From Dipetalonema caudispina (lineage: Eukaryota; Nematoda; Chromadorea; Rhabditida; Onchocercidae): a stretch of DNA of 64,000 bases. The position numbers and the translations under genes are program-made. The notes under the pieces were generated by a model, which was given only the letters and a program-made list of their open reading frames with translations, was not told the DNA's origin and did no database searches. Positions 37,550 through 51,285 of this stretch are shown piece after piece. Location: positions 1 to 64,000 of the forward strand of contig JABVXV010000262.1 of assembly GCA_013365325.1 (NCBI GenBank). The letters are read 5' to 3'. Position 1 is the first letter of the stretch. Each line of letters begins with the position of its first letter.

Positions 37550-40500
37550 ATGAAATTTTTGATCGAAATGGCTCTTTTGAAAGCATTTCAAAAACAATTA
37601 GAAAAAAAGCCATGCCCTATATGTGGACATCTCGTTACACGAGGATTGTATCGATCACATTTAAATCATTGCAAGTTACAATCCGACGATGATGATTGTC
37701 AAGTATGTTATCAAAGTTTTTCATAAAAAAATTTGCTCTTTCTGGAGTACCATTCAAGTTTTATCGTATATTAGCTGCAAAAATATTTTCATGAGAGTAA
37801 GACGGAAAGAAGCGAGTCGAAAATAAAATAAGAGTTATTGTTCCGGTTTATTGTTCAAATGTTACTTACTAATCTTTGAAAATTGTTTGTCCTTATTTTT
37901 TCTACTAAGTTTTACTCTTAGACCTGAAAGCATATCGTATTTCGTGATATTCTTTCTTGATAAATCCCATTTCGTCATCTCTTTATCACTTTCGATTCAT
38001 TATATGTCATTTGTTGTTGTCATCAATCTGTTATTATTTGTAACCTATGAATTATTTAATAGAATTCATGCTTTATTTACGGTCTAAAATTTGTGAGTTG
38101 CTGAAAAGTCAATAACGTACAAAAAAGTGAATTACCATTGGAGGATATTTTTCCATGCCATTATTTAGGAATGCTAAGCTGAAATTTTAAACATCTTTAA
38201 TGATATTAGATTGTATTTTTCGATGTAGTCTCTGTGATTATTGATTTTTATGCATTAAATTTTAGATCATCGCTGAAGTCTGTGCTAAGGATAGGAAACG
38301 AGAAGCTGCTGAAAGTTTAATTAGTTTAGACAGTAGTGATGATTTGTTCGACAGTCTGGATCATGAGCAGATAGCAGAGGAACCAGATTCTAATTCTGAA
38401 GACAAGAATGCTGAGAATCTTCTTCCGGTTGTTTTCAACGATGAACAGGTTTCAACTGATTTGAACGAGCAGAATCAAATGGCCGAAATTGTTGTGAAGG
38501 AAGAAATGAAGGACGAGATCTTGGCTGAAGCATTTGATAGAACACCTGGCAGTTTCTCTAGAAAACGCACGAAAAAGATTAAGGTTATTGTTGATTAACG
38601 GAAGAGAGGAATTAGACTGGCACCTAAGTCTTTTCTGGAATATTTTTGTAGTGCAGGTTTATCAATCATAGCCCGGAATCTCACTGACAGAGTGATAATG
38701 AGAGAGATTTTGTTTAATGCACGAAGTGATTGTTTGTCGGCAGTTTAGATTTTCCCTTCTGAGTCGACAGAAACGATGGAAGATATTCAGAAAGTTGACT
38801 TGCATCTCCTCATGTCAGTAGAAAGCAAAAACGAAATTTCACCAGCAAGCAAAGCAGTAACTTCAGTGGCATTGATTGAGTGTTCTGAGGACAAGAAAGC
38901 GGAGCACAAGCAGAATGAAGCAAAACATTTGAATAACAGGTTTAAGCTTCTTCATGCAGCACCACTTTGTGTCATCTTGGTCGGGTATAAGTTTTAGAAA
39001 AATACAAATATCATTCCACTTTTCCTATGTTCTAACTTATACTCCAGAAGCGAGGGGTTTTTTTTTCTCCATTGCGTAAAATAATAATTAGCACTGAAAA
39101 ATCGAACAGTAAATCAATATAAAATTAATAGATTTTCCTTTAGGAATTTTCTTCACTGCAAAGCTACGACCAGTCGTGAAATTAAAGTGAAAGCGGACCA
39201 AAGTTTGCTTGATACCTTGGAAAATATTAAATCCTACTTTAACGCATGTGATTGTAATCTTAAAAAGAATACTCAAATCCTGTCAAATTACGACAGTGCT
39301 GCAATTGAAAGCACACAAGTCGATTCACCATATTACCTTACGCTATTCTATAAAATAATGAAACGGGTTCGTTCTTTTTCCGATTTTCTAAGAATTTTTT
39401 TCCTTATGTATTTCTACAATCAAAACTTCCTAGTGTAGTTAAAAATAGAATTTGATTGAATATGGTTTGATTTATCAGTGATAGCGACTGCTTCATAGCG
39501 TTAAGTTCCGTTCTCGAAGTCCTTTTTTGTTTTCATAACATTCATGAAAGCGAAAGAAAATAGTTGGTTTGTTACGAAATGATGAAACCGGTATAAATTG
39601 AATAAATTGGATATCTGTTCATTTAACTTTCATCCGTTATTTTTAGCCCACACTTATTTTTGTTTGTTCAGCAAGCGAGAGTCATGTTCGACTATGCGCT
39701 GACAGAACATGCATTAGTTCCAGTTTAATTTCATAAATAAAATCACTGCAGGTTCTTTGTAATGGTGGTCAATATGGTGAAGCGCAGTTTTGGGGCGAAC
39801 GTTTGCATTGGCTGGAGAAATTTGTAGCGCTATCAGGTATTTTTTATCAACTGAAGTATTTATGAAATAGAATTAGTTTTCGTCTCCTCTCTTTTTCATA
39901 GTCTAAATTTATCCAAATTAAGGAAGAAATCCCGAGTAATTTTGTTTTGTAGATCAGAGTAAACAATTGTTAATTCGATTGTTTCTTCGCAAAAGAAAAT
40001 GGTTGATAGTGGACAAACTATCGTGAGTTCATTTTCTACTTCATATCCTGTTGCTTTTTCGACTTGTCCTACACTTTTCATAAGTAGAGAAAAGAGTAAG
40101 TATGCAAATGAATGTTATTTATTTTCAGATATACCAATATCTCTTCGTCGCTGAATCCATTATTTGAAGAATTACTGCAAGCTGAACTCGTCGATTCAAG
40201 TCAGTAAATTTCAGTATTTGAAAATAGTTTGATCATTTTTTTTATCATGAGGTTTTTTTGCTCTATTTTATCCACAAACACGTTTCCCATATCATAATTT
40301 TTGTGGGAAGCGTATTTGCAAGAATATCGAGATTACAGGGGATGTTTATCAGTGTGCTAAAAGATTTTATGTTACTGAAAAGCGTATTTCAGGTCGCTCA
40401 TCATTACTGGAAATTGAAGAAGCCGTACATCTCTTACATGCTTCATCGTTAAAATCTGTTGCGAAACATTTCAAATTGGAGTTCAACAAAGGCAAAATTG

Positions 40501-43500
40501 AACTTTGTCGATCATTGTTGAAATTTGCTACGCAGAAAAATGTTTTCGGAATCACTATGGAAAAACGAGTGCTGCATAAGTAAGTGACCTTACAACTGGA
40601 TTTTGATTTGATTCAGAGTCCTGCAGTAGAATTAATTTAATAGGAAGGCATAGATAAGAATTGCTGTATGTAGCTTGACGGAGAATTAACAAATATTAAG
40701 GTTTTTTCTTTGTTCAACATTTGGATATTGCTACTTCGTGAATCTTTTTTTACGATGTTGAAATTTATCAGTTTTCAAATTCCTTATTTATTTAACGAAA
40801 ATTGTAGAGTCAAAGAGGAACTTGGTGCATGTTTTCGCTTACGCAAAGAGATCGTAAATATTTTTTCTGCGATTTTTACAATTTATTCACCGATGGATAT
40901 GAATTCTACGTTACTTTTCGACCAGCCTTCTACTAATCTACCCTCGCAGTTACTGTAAGTTTGGCTTTCCCCATCATATAAAAAATTAAAAAATGTTTTG
41001 TTACCATGCCATCTATGTCACAGTCGTTACAATCGTTTCTGTTATTATTTTGACTTTTAGGTTTGTTTTGCTGCAACTTGGTACAGATAAACTTCGTTTT
41101 CCTGCTCCTTGCAACCCGTGTTTGATAAATATTTATACGGATGCCGAAAAACTTTTCAGGTATTACAGGATATTCATTTGTTTCTCCTCAATATTTATTC
41201 AGTTCTTAATTTAAAATTTGGAAACAGTTAGCCGTTCAGGTATGTCAAAGCAAAAGAATTGGAAGCTGAAATAGCTGATCTGACGCAGCGTGGAAGGTGG
41301 AATGAAATAATTGACTGCGCAAAGAAAGCCCGTATCGAATTTCAAGATGCGTACGCAGAACAGCGGTAAACAGTTTTCGCAAATAATTTATCCTATTTAT
41401 TTACCATAGGAATAGGATTATTGGTACTTTTCATTATTCCGTTGATGGAGTGATGTTTACATCCTAGCAATGGCTTTAAGGGCTTCAAATAGATATGACC
41501 TTTAAAAAGAACTCGCAAAGTTAGCTGTCAAATCATTTCGTTTGGCGCATGCAAATTAGTTCATTTTTATACGAAAATCGCAAAATTACATCCATTCTCT
41601 TGATATGGAAATCAATGAAAGGTTCAGTTAAATTAAGTAATTGGGATCTTTCTCCTTTCTATTGCAGGCAATTCTATGAATCTTTGATTAGTGATCTTCG
41701 GCGATTCACCGATCTTCATGTCTATGCGAGGTCTATCTTTCAATCTTTTTAGTGGGATCTCTCGAAATTTATTTGTTTTGTCGCAAATAAATGATTCATT
41801 TTACCATTCTACAGAAAAATTTACAATCCATTGCTCTATTAAGATTTTTTGCTGCTACAGAATATTGGGAACTTAATAGTTGGTATCATCTTTTATACGT
41901 TTATTTTTCTGTTCAGGTGTATATCACGTGGTGTTGAAGCATTGGAAAGAGTCAGAAATTATACAGAAGCTGTTGCATGGTTGGAATATATGTTGCAAGC
42001 TATGGGTACGTTAGTGTCGCGGTTTCAATTTATTTAAATATTAATAGATCAAGTTTATTCTTGACTTGCTTGACATCTATAAATTTTGTTTTTTTCAATG
42101 ATGGGTTCCTCACGTGTGCTCCAATGTTATGCATTTCAAAAAAAAGCGCTTGCCATTGTTTTAACTAATGCCTGTTTCCTCCTGATCTGTTGTTCTTTTC
42201 CCGTTTCACATGTTTCTTTAATTTTTCTTTTCTTCTCGCTTTTAAATGAGTTGCAGGGATTTTACATTTTACCCATGTTTACCGTATGTAGTTACAATGT
42301 TGAAAAGTTTGTCTTTTTTAGAATTTAAACTTATTCTTGGTAATGCTCGAGGTGGATGGTGGGACCGACTAGCACTAAATTTAAATGCACATCTGAAAGA
42401 TAATGATAGAGCAATGAAAGCTGTTATTGCTGGTCTAGAAGATCCTATTTTGGGTGACAAAGATCGTTTGTCACTGCAAGTTCGTTCATTTTCCTAAAAT
42501 TTATTACTTGTAAAGTTGATAAACATCTCCTCTTTCTTGCTTTTTTCAAATTCCTTCCAGTTTTCGATGCTTTATTAGTAATTTTAGAGATTTTGCAGAG
42601 GACTTATTTGTTTCTGTTGCAGGATAGAGGCCGTAAACTTTGCTCAGAATGGAAGGGACCTCTGGAAGAGGCGGATCCTGAAAAAATCAATATAAAAGGC
42701 TCCGTAGTGGGTAAAAATCTTGGCGAAGCACGAATTAACAGATTTCTTGTTGAAAAGTGTGTTTCTTTGTTTCATAATTAACAAAGAACTTCATATTTCA
42801 TTAATTTTTGAAGCTCATATTTGCGAATGTTCAAGTCCTATTTCAGAAATGGAGTATCATTCGAATGCAGTGTTGAAGAGGTAGCACTGGATCATTATTT
42901 GAGAAAAAAAGGTTTTAAAGAAGGTTTGCGGTTATAATTTTTGTTAATTTACATGACAACAAATCTGCACTGTGCAGTATATATGCGTTAAAAATTAGAT
43001 GACAACTAAGCATAACAGCAATACGTACACTCAAGACGTTTCAAAGGCAAATGCGGTTGATCTGTCAGGAAATTGATTTCAGATATAATTAACCAATGTC
43101 AGCCTTATCGAATAATGAATGGGAAATGAGTTTGAATATGAGAGGCATGGAGAAGCTAGTAATATTGTGGACACGTAAATAGATAGCTTTCCGTTTTATT
43201 TACTATTTTTTTAGCGCATATTTATAAATTTATGTCATTGTCATATCGTGCTTTATGCAGGAGTGCACGCAGAAGGTGCGCTTTGGCACACCATATTTGG
43301 ACTTTTATTTTACGATATTATTTTCGATCCAACTGTTGAGAATGTATGGTTCAGTGAAACGCAGGTACATAGAATTTTTTTTCAATGACATTTTTCAATA
43401 TTTTATTCTAGATATGAACTGCTTTCATTTTCGAGCTACAAGGTGGCATTTTCTCCTTAATCGGGATTTGATATAGTTTTCGATGCCTCTTCTTAGAATT

Positions 43501-44874
43501 CGTACGGTGCAGCGTATGAGTTTATACCTACAGCGGCAAAGCTAAATACTTGGCAAAAACTATCATTAATAAAATTTGAAACCCATATTCATTGAAGAGA
43601 ACGTTCAAACTAGAAAATAATCAACGATTATTTTGTGAAAATTTACCATTGTTTGACTTGTTCTTAGATGAATCCAGCAGACTTGAACAGCCGAACTTTC
43701 TATGTCAATCGGCAAGATATTTTCGAGTTACGTTTCAAAGAAATTGAAGAAGCAGATTTAGATGATTTGTTACTGGAAATGGAGAAAACATATAATGATT
43801 ATTACGGAGTAACCAATTCAGAGATCACATGGAATTGTTTCACTGATTTCGAACAAGTTAAGGTTAGCACACTTTTGTTTTTTAATTATTCATCTCACTA
43901 CCCTGTGTAAGAAACTCCCATGATTTAATTCTCCGCCACTTAATTTAATCGATTGAAATTTCAAAAAAGTTTAACGCATGTTCTAAGCTTCCACAACAAA
44001 TTTTTTGCTTTTAGTAGTTAAATCGTACGATTTTTTCTGTAAATTGTATTTTTTTTTTAAGCTTTGAGGATAGAAAAAGGCTGAGCATATAATAAATCAG
44101 GTTAGAATAGAAATTGAAGTCAGTATCTTGAATTTTGCTTTTTATTTAACAACATTTGGCACCTTCAAGTGAAAATAATGACACGGATTTTTTAGCGCTT
44201 TATGATCTGTTGTCCGATAGCTGCCCTTTGTGCTAGCATTCGTCGTCTCATTACCGATTATCGAAATTGTCGAAGTGGATTTCCTGATTTAACTGTTTGG
44301 AATGATGAAAAGAAACTTCTGGCAGTATGCTTATTACTAATTTTCACAACTTTTATTACAGCTACAATTCTTTTTAAAAAGTAAAATTCATTCATCACAT
44401 ATCTTTGTGTTCATATTTTAAACTAAATTGATTTCTTTTATTGCAATGTATTAAATATTAGAAAGAAAATATTTTAGTTTTATTTCATTCTCCAGAATTT
44501 CAAAGCTGGTTACAGGTTGTAGAAGTTAAAGGTCCTGGAGATAAGTTATCAACCAAGCAGCGTCTATGGCTGAATTTTTTTAAAAATCATAATATAACCG
44601 CTCATGTTTGCCACGTTTCCGGTAAGCATCATTATTGTTTCTTTACTTTAAAATTTTTAAATTGTGGGCGTTTCATTGTTGTTAATTGAGAAAATTATAT
44701 CACTGCTAGGATCTTCCTGAAATTTCCCATCAGGATTTTTTGTGTTGGTACTTTCTTCTGTCCGTACGAATTTATCCTTATATTCATTGGTATTTACCTT
44801 TTTGGTTTCATTGTCATGCCGATTTTCTGTATCATACTTTTTTTATAGCTCGAAATCCGAGGAAGCTCGATTGA
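37550..44874 (+). CDS. fan1: Fanconi-associated nuclease 1 (structure-specific DNA repair nuclease)
   Basis: Nuclease that trims flaps and unhooks DNA interstrand crosslinks in the nucleus. The 21-exon model gives about 916 residues (human 1017). Exons: 37550-37702, 38266-38583, 38749-38939, 39144-39366, 39752-39836, 39953-40022, 40129-40199, 40393-40579, 40808-40954, 41061-41159, 41240-41365, 41668-41730, 41917-42005, 42322-42479, 42623-42756, 42847-42923, 43261-43364, 43668-43862, 44196-44324, 44516-44621, 44849-44874. In order: a ubiquitin-binding-type zinc finger (CPICGHLVTRGLYRSHLNHC), an acidic linker, a SAP-like region (LLHASSLKSVAKHFKLE), the TPR part (GGWWDRLALNLNAHL) and the VRR-NUC domain. 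Catalytic motifs are present: EGALWHTIFGLLFYD with its glutamate, SGFPDLTVW and VVEVKGPGD (PD...EVK). The donor of exon 3 could instead be at 38984. The zinc finger supports recruitment to ubiquitylated FANCD2. Confidence 0.95.
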
Positions 44875-46225
44875 TAGCACTGCAACCTAATCTTTCTGCC
44901 GTCAAATGAATATGCATATCAAGTAAATTGTTGGAGGACAGCAAATGTATTCTTATTCTCCGATTTCCAAAAATTTATTTGCTCATCATTTCAGAACAAT
45001 TTTCATTTTTTTTCTTGCATTTGTAAAATAGTGTGAAATGGGATGCTTTACAAAATTCAACACATGACTAGTCTTAACAACTACATTCAACAGCGAAGTT
45101 ATATTAACAAATTAGTGTAAGGTATGCTAAGTAAGTGAACACCTCAAAAACGAAATTTTTCCTTGTTTTAACCAAAAGACTCTATTATTTCATAAAGCTT
45201 TCCTGAAAAAAATGAATAAAACAACTGACGGAAACAATTTACTAAATTTGAAAATCACTGCATGCGAACGAAGTGGTAATTAAAGTTATTAGATTAGGAA
45301 CTGAAACCAACAGATATCATAAAACACTGATATACTTCATTCATTGGAACAAATTCGAGGTTCCATTTATAAATCCGTTTACTAATCGAAATTTTAAATT
45401 CTTAATTAATTTAAGCGATTCAGAAAATTGGATTATTAATTCTTGCATCCAACCAGTCAGTTCTGTTTTGCATTAAGAAGGTTCTACTCAAAAATTATTG
45501 TTTAGAAATTGCATTTTAGTTTCAAAAAATTAGAATTTAATCAGAAATAAGATTTAAAAAAATTCTTGTGATTTCTTATTCTAGTCTTTCTCATTTTTTG
45601 CTCATTCCTGTTGTTCTGATTTAGTTTACAAAACAGAAAATTGTTGTTATTCAAATTTATCACTTTTAAACCTTTGTAATTTGTTACATGTGAAATAAAT
45701 GAAAAATAAATTCTCAGCAAACTGTATTCAGTCCTACGATTTTTTTATGCAAATGGTCGGTATGTAACTTTGTGATTAATGCCAATTTGCATGAAGAATT
45801 TTCATCCACACAAAAAAATGTTTGGAATGGATCGATAGAGCTTATTTTTCTTTAGAAGCAAAATCAAAAATTCTGAAAATTTGTAACGATGTTGGATGAC
45901 CATAAGTGTGTGCATCTTTTCCATTTTATATCTCTTCTTAAATTCATACAAAATTTATCTAAAAAATGCTTATAAATTATCGTTTTACTAATGCTTGTTG
46001 GGAAGATAAAGGGAAGTTTTAGGTTAACAAAATATTTTGAATAATCAAGGAATGTTATGCAAAATTTGATCTAAGGTATTTGTATAAAACACATTAAACA
46101 AACTATCCTTTAGTATAACGAATATAGCATATTTAATTGAGGTAATTTGCACTGCAATTTGAAGTAACATTGTAAAATGTAAAATTAGAAAAGGATACAA
46201 TAAAATGAATGATACAATTCTTTAA
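44875..46225. other. Intergenic, no gene seen
   Basis: AT-rich DNA between FAN1 and the orphan two-exon gene. An open frame near 45273 lacks splice partners and family signature. Confidence 0.5.
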
Positions 46226-47058
46226 ATGAAATTTTATTTGTTTGGAATGTATTCGTTGTGGGTGGTTGTGGTATTTTTGTTGACTTTACTACGAAATATA
46301 TCGATTACCATTAGTTATATCCGAAATACTGAACCTGATAATAAAATGATGGTAGATGAACGATTCCGTGATGGTATCGCGAAGTATCATAACAATATAG
46401 GTAATTATGCAAGTATCGATAATGATCGGAAAAGTACTGGACATGAAGAGTCTGATATCAAAAAATATAAGGAAAAGTCATCGGTGCAAGATATGTTTAT
46501 GTTAAAAGAACCAATTAGATTTAAAGTTTCCTATCCACCGGCCGAATATCGCTTCTTCAAATCAATGCTCAATAAAGATCTTTGTGATCAGTATACCTTG
46601 GAATGCATTTATGTAAATTTTTCTTTTGAACATACTAATAGTTATAGGATTTGCTGAAATTTTTACCAGAAATTTTCGTTCATATCACATTATCACAGGT
46701 AATATAACATCCGAAATGATAATGAGCATTACCTAAAACTTAACTCATAACACATTAAAATGAGAGGAAGAGATAGAGTTAAAATGTACTGACCAGTGGT
46801 ATTATAAATCTTGTAATTTGCAACAATTATTATTAGGGTCAATCAGACTGTACAAAGACGATTATTGCTATTGCTATAGTTAAATAATAATTCGTACATT
46901 TGTAGTATCGATCGGAATATCCTCAAAGTAGATTATCATTTGATCACAAAACTGGCCAAGAATACAATCCATGTCATCGTTTTGTCGAACCATGTTTCGG
47001 AATTTCCGAAAATGATTATAAAGTTATAAAGAAATTTACGAATTTGAGGGATTATTAA
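46226..47058 (+). CDS. Uncharacterised two-exon secreted or type II membrane protein
   Basis: Unrecognised. The exon 46226-46612 joins 46906-47058 in phase (TAT|GTAAAT ... TTTGTAG|TAT) for 179 residues. Residues 3-24 (FYLFGMYSLWVVVVFLLTLL) form one strong hydrophobic segment, a signal peptide or anchor. A low-complexity polar part follows (NNIGNYASIDNDRKS). The C-terminal third has four cysteines in C-x5-C (DLCDQYTLECIYY) and C-x6-C (NPCHRFVEPCF) pairs, which would suit two disulphides outside the cell. That spacing and a tidy end (NLRDY, then stop) argue for a real gene. I can offer no family; it could be nematode-specific. Confidence 0.62.
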
Positions 47059-49951
47059 TTTGTTCTTATTTTGATATGACTTTCTTTGTGTTGTTTGTTA
47101 AAAATTAAAAAAAAAAAAAAGATTCAGCAAATGGTTAAGGATAAAGTTTGCAAAGAAATATAACAGTGATATGAATAAGTACGATATAATTATATAATTA
47201 TTAAGATTACCTAAACGCTAACCTAATTATACTAGATTGATTTCTTATATCAAGTCCTTAGCTTTTTTTTTCCGTTAAATTTTTATCTCTGTATGATGAT
47301 GATATTATCAGGAATTAATTACTGGTTAGGTTTGGCATGCCTAATGAATTCTTCAGTTTTTTTCTTGTTTTTCAAAACGTGCAACCACGTCATTTGAACA
47401 TGAATCTTCCACGTGACGCTAGATAAAGTATTACGTCATAAAAAAAAATGTTAATATGGATCAAATTTTACATTTAAAAAAAATATTTGTTTCATTCTTT
47501 CCTAGCGAAACACATCAAATATTAGGTAAATTATTAGGTAAACTACACATCATTTTAAAAGTTTAAATAATTGAAATTATAAAAAAAATTAGAATTGTCA
47601 TCTTTTCCGATAGCTTTCATTCGTTGATTTCGCAGACCGGTAAGTTTTAATCGATTTATTTTAATTGAAAAAAAAATTTCTTCGAATTCCCAGAACAAAA
47701 AATTATTTTATCATTCATGATAAAGCCCTTTATCCTATACAGTATCAAATATAAGTCCTAACTATTACTCACAATATCAAAAGTTAATCAATTTCAGATA
47801 ACTTTTTGTTTAAAATTAAATTTGAAGATTTAGTTGCAATGGAATTCTTCAAGTTGTACAAGCTCGTATAAGTTTGACTTGAAATTTACGTTTTTCAGTA
47901 TCGAAAATCATTATCAACTGATAACACATATTTCATTAATGAAATCTAAAAGAAGATGACAGTCTAATTGAATATAATTAATATTAATTTTTTTTTCTAC
48001 AACAATATTCTATCGTAATTTCATGTGTCATTGAAAGAAGTCTCTGTTAAAATTCCCATAAAAAAAAAAAAAAAAAAAAAAAAACATTAACAAAATATAT
48101 GTATGAACAATAAAACAATGACTTAATTCGGCAAGAAATTGATAATTTTATAATTCAACTTTAACCTAAATTATTTTAATAAAGTTTTTTTTTGATGATA
48201 GAAGGATGCATTTTAGCGCATTACGATAGTGAAAAAAAAAAAAAAAAAAAAAAAACAGAGATGAAAATAGTACCTAAAGGAGAGAAATAAAAATTAGTGG
48301 AAAATTTCAAGCAAAATTTTCTATAAAAATAATCTTTTTCTTACTTTTTCCCTATTCTTTCAATGTATATTTGTGGAATGGATACATATTAATAAATTAT
48401 ATAGTTTCATTGTATTAATACAACAAAATGTACCTATACTAATAAACCTAACAAAGTGTTATGAAATAATAGGTTGAATTTTTTTTTTTTTTAGTAAGAG
48501 AATTTTAACGTAAGAAAATGAAAGATTTGAAATTTATAACTGATCAGTTTTATTTACATAGAAATAACATTTTATAGTAAAGATATAATAGCATTTTTTA
48601 AACATTTCATTTGCAGGAAATGCTCTAAAATTGAACGTATATATGGTTCATATCAGGAAATCATAATTTTTCATGCTTAAAATTAATTAAGAAATTTTTT
48701 TCAGAAAAGCAATCTCTTCTAAATATGTGGAAATGCATCGATTTTGATCATAAAGTCGTATGTTGCCTGCGCCGATGCTTTTAATTAAATATTTCGCAAT
48801 AGATTATTCGTCAAGACATATTGAAATTTTAAATGATTTTCATCTGTAATAAAGAATGAAATAAGCGGAGATGTCACCTTACTATACAGTGGAAGTAAAT
48901 GTTAATCATTTCATGATGCATATTAATCAGCATAGGAATTATCCTAAAAATGGCATATAATGCAAAAGCTAAAGCTAATAGCTTCTGTAATTAAATGTAA
49001 TTTTCAGGTTTTCGCATTTATTAACATGCAAGGTCATTTCCTCAGTAAACTTCAAAAATTTTAATAAAAATGCAAATAAGACATGAAACATTGAAGTATC
49101 CAATCAAACATTTATCTACATAAGCGCCTTTCAAATTTATTAGACATACCGAAAAATTTGTAAAGATATATACATTTCTAGAAATAAAATTAAGTTATTT
49201 ACTGACCATTTTGAAATATTATTTCATTATAAAAGTAAAGATGATCATAAGCCTATTTATGATATAGGTATTAATGATAATAACTATCTAATATAAGCAA
49301 ACTGAAAGGAAAAGATGGAAGTGAAAATTGCAAAAAAAAGGAAACCACAATAGGAACAACATTGATTGATATTTTACAGTATTATTATAATGTCAGTAAC
49401 AGAATATTAAGGCAACTTCCTATTCGCATTCTTCGCCAAATTTTCAACGAATAGATTAGATTCAAAATGAGTATGAGCAGAAGTCAAGGTATTTTCTAGC
49501 TAATTAGCATTTTGATTAGATATCGAATCAATAGAAATCAATGCAGATGCATTCTTTTCCTAAAGTTAATTGTTCTGTTAGAAGTTTTTCTTATCACACG
49601 AATGTTAAAATTAAATTGAATCACTCAGAATGATTGGGATCAGCTGCATGCATAGTTATACAATTAATTGACTGTTTACAATAATTATGATTGGAACAGA
49701 TACAACCAAGTAATTAAGAAATTATCGTCTTTGAAAAACCCTTTTTGATTATCAAATATTTTGCGAAAAGATGCAGAGGTAGGGAAACAGTTATCATATT
49801 ACAGATATTATATTATCCGATTTGTAATGCCATTTTTGAAGTAAGTTTTAATATCAAGCAGTTAATAAAAGATTAACAAATACACCTGATATTTCCCAAA
49901 CTAAAAAATACTAAAGGATTGAACTACCACAACCTTCCCGACATTTTCAGT
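47059..49951. other. Gene-poor convergent intergenic region
   Basis: It lies between the 3' ends of the orphan plus-strand gene and the minus-strand ChaC gene. No exon is supported. Long poly-A tracts at about 48061-48083 and 48233-48255 and other short A or T runs are the only structure seen. Confidence 0.5.
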
Positions 49952-51259
49952 TTACGATTTGGTGAGTGATTCAGTTGGATGTTTTTTTCGACTCAGATAT
50001 TTAGTCAAATAATCGTCCTGAATGTTCAATTGATGGCATCCATCCACCACTTTTCTTTCAATTGCAAACAGATGTTCATCGTTAATATGTGGAGCCATTC
50101 GATGTACGCATTCTGCTAATCGTAAGACATATTCAATATTCGTTCCACTGAGTCCACGTGCTCTAAGTATCTTAAAAATTTATTCAAGTTAAGGGAAGAA
50201 AAATATAAAACGCGTATACATAATTACTGATTACTCAATTTAGATATTAATAAAGTTTATCCAAGCAAACTTTTTGAGGAAGAAAAATAAGGAATATAAG
50301 AACTGTTAAAATAAAATGAAATTTCAAAAAAAAAAAAGAAAACGAAATCTTATTTTGTTTACACTTCTCTGATTTCTGTTTTGATAGTTGATCTATTTGA
50401 AAGCAATAATATTTTAATATATGTGCAAATCATACAAGACAATACCCTAAGAAAAAAGCGTGATGACTTACGGTGCATACAATGTTTTTCTCATCGGTAG
50501 GACCCGTGAAGTAGGGATTCTGCTCTTCAGCAGCCAAATAAACATTTATTGGAAAAAATGGACTACCATTGTCCGGATAAAACATCACTTCTTTCCTCTC
50601 AAAATAATTAAGATTTAATTAATAAATATACAAAAACGCATATTTGCCAATTTCTCAATCAGTAAAGCTAATATATGAAGCTTTCTGAACAATGAACAAA
50701 AGTAGAAAACTTTTTAATTTTTAAGAAATTTAACTTCATTAAGCGATAAATTCACCAAATAGCCAGCCTTTTCTCGTACATCCAAATATTTGATTGTATC
50801 CGCTGCTTGTTCTTCAGCAACTTCATAAGCTAAACCCCAGCAAGAACCATTTTTATCTGCTATTAATGTTACTGTACGACCGGGCTGCAAAATACTTCAC
50901 TTTATTAGAAGAAAAGATTGGAAGAAAAAAAAAAGAAAAAACGACAAATTTAATCGAATTGTAGTCTTATTCTAAAACAATCTCAAATGAAATTCTTTTG
51001 TCGAGTAAAATAAACATCAAAAAATACAATTAGCATCATTGGAACAATAGCGCATATCTTCTTGTATCACAAAGACATAATGTGATATCATCTCTCACTC
51101 ACAGGTCGTGAAAAAACAACCAACACTGCTTGCTGTGCCTCTATGATCAGGACTAAGTTGCCAAAATCGACGTGAATAACCTCGTACAATACCAGGAATA
51201 ACGCTTTGATACGGGAAATCCGTATACCACAGTAGTGAACCATAACCAAATATCCACAT
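49952..51259 (-). CDS. ChaC-type glutathione-specific gamma-glutamylcyclotransferase
   Basis: Cytosolic enzyme that splits glutathione into 5-oxoproline and Cys-Gly, setting glutathione turnover. Four minus-strand exons (51259-51125, 50884-50756, 50597-50472, 50170-49952) encode 202 residues, close to human CHAC2. The protein opens MWIFGYGSLLWYTDFPYQ, containing the glycine-rich YGSL substrate loop. It continues with GYSRRFWQLSPDHRG, then PGRTVTLI, and YLDVREKAGY with the expected catalytic glutamate near residue 83. The end has LSGTNIEYVLRLAECV and DEHLFAIE, as in the family. The basic C-terminal tail (KYLSRKKHPTE) is longer than usual. The first donor (AGT|GTTGGT) was chosen by alignment length and phase. 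It lies downstream of PPCDC on the same strand but about 1.2 kb away. Confidence 0.95.
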
Positions 51260-51285
51260 TTCTTCTGAAAAAAAAAAAAAAAAAT
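51260..51285 (-). promoter_or_regulatory. Probable trans-splice acceptor of ChaC
   Basis: On the minus strand a long T run followed by CAG ends at 51265. Only AAGAA separates it from the ATG at 51259. This is the usual spliced-leader geometry and fixes the start codon. Confidence 0.65.

Noticed and set aside
43498..43592. Possible additional FAN1 exon (NSYGAAYEFIPTAAK)
   Set aside because: Homology and phase join 43364 directly to 43668; the stretch ends in a stop and has no counterpart I recall in FAN1.
48061..48255. Two poly-A tracts considered as retrotransposon tails
   Set aside because: No coding remnant, terminal repeats or target duplication nearby; similar A and T runs occur throughout this genome.
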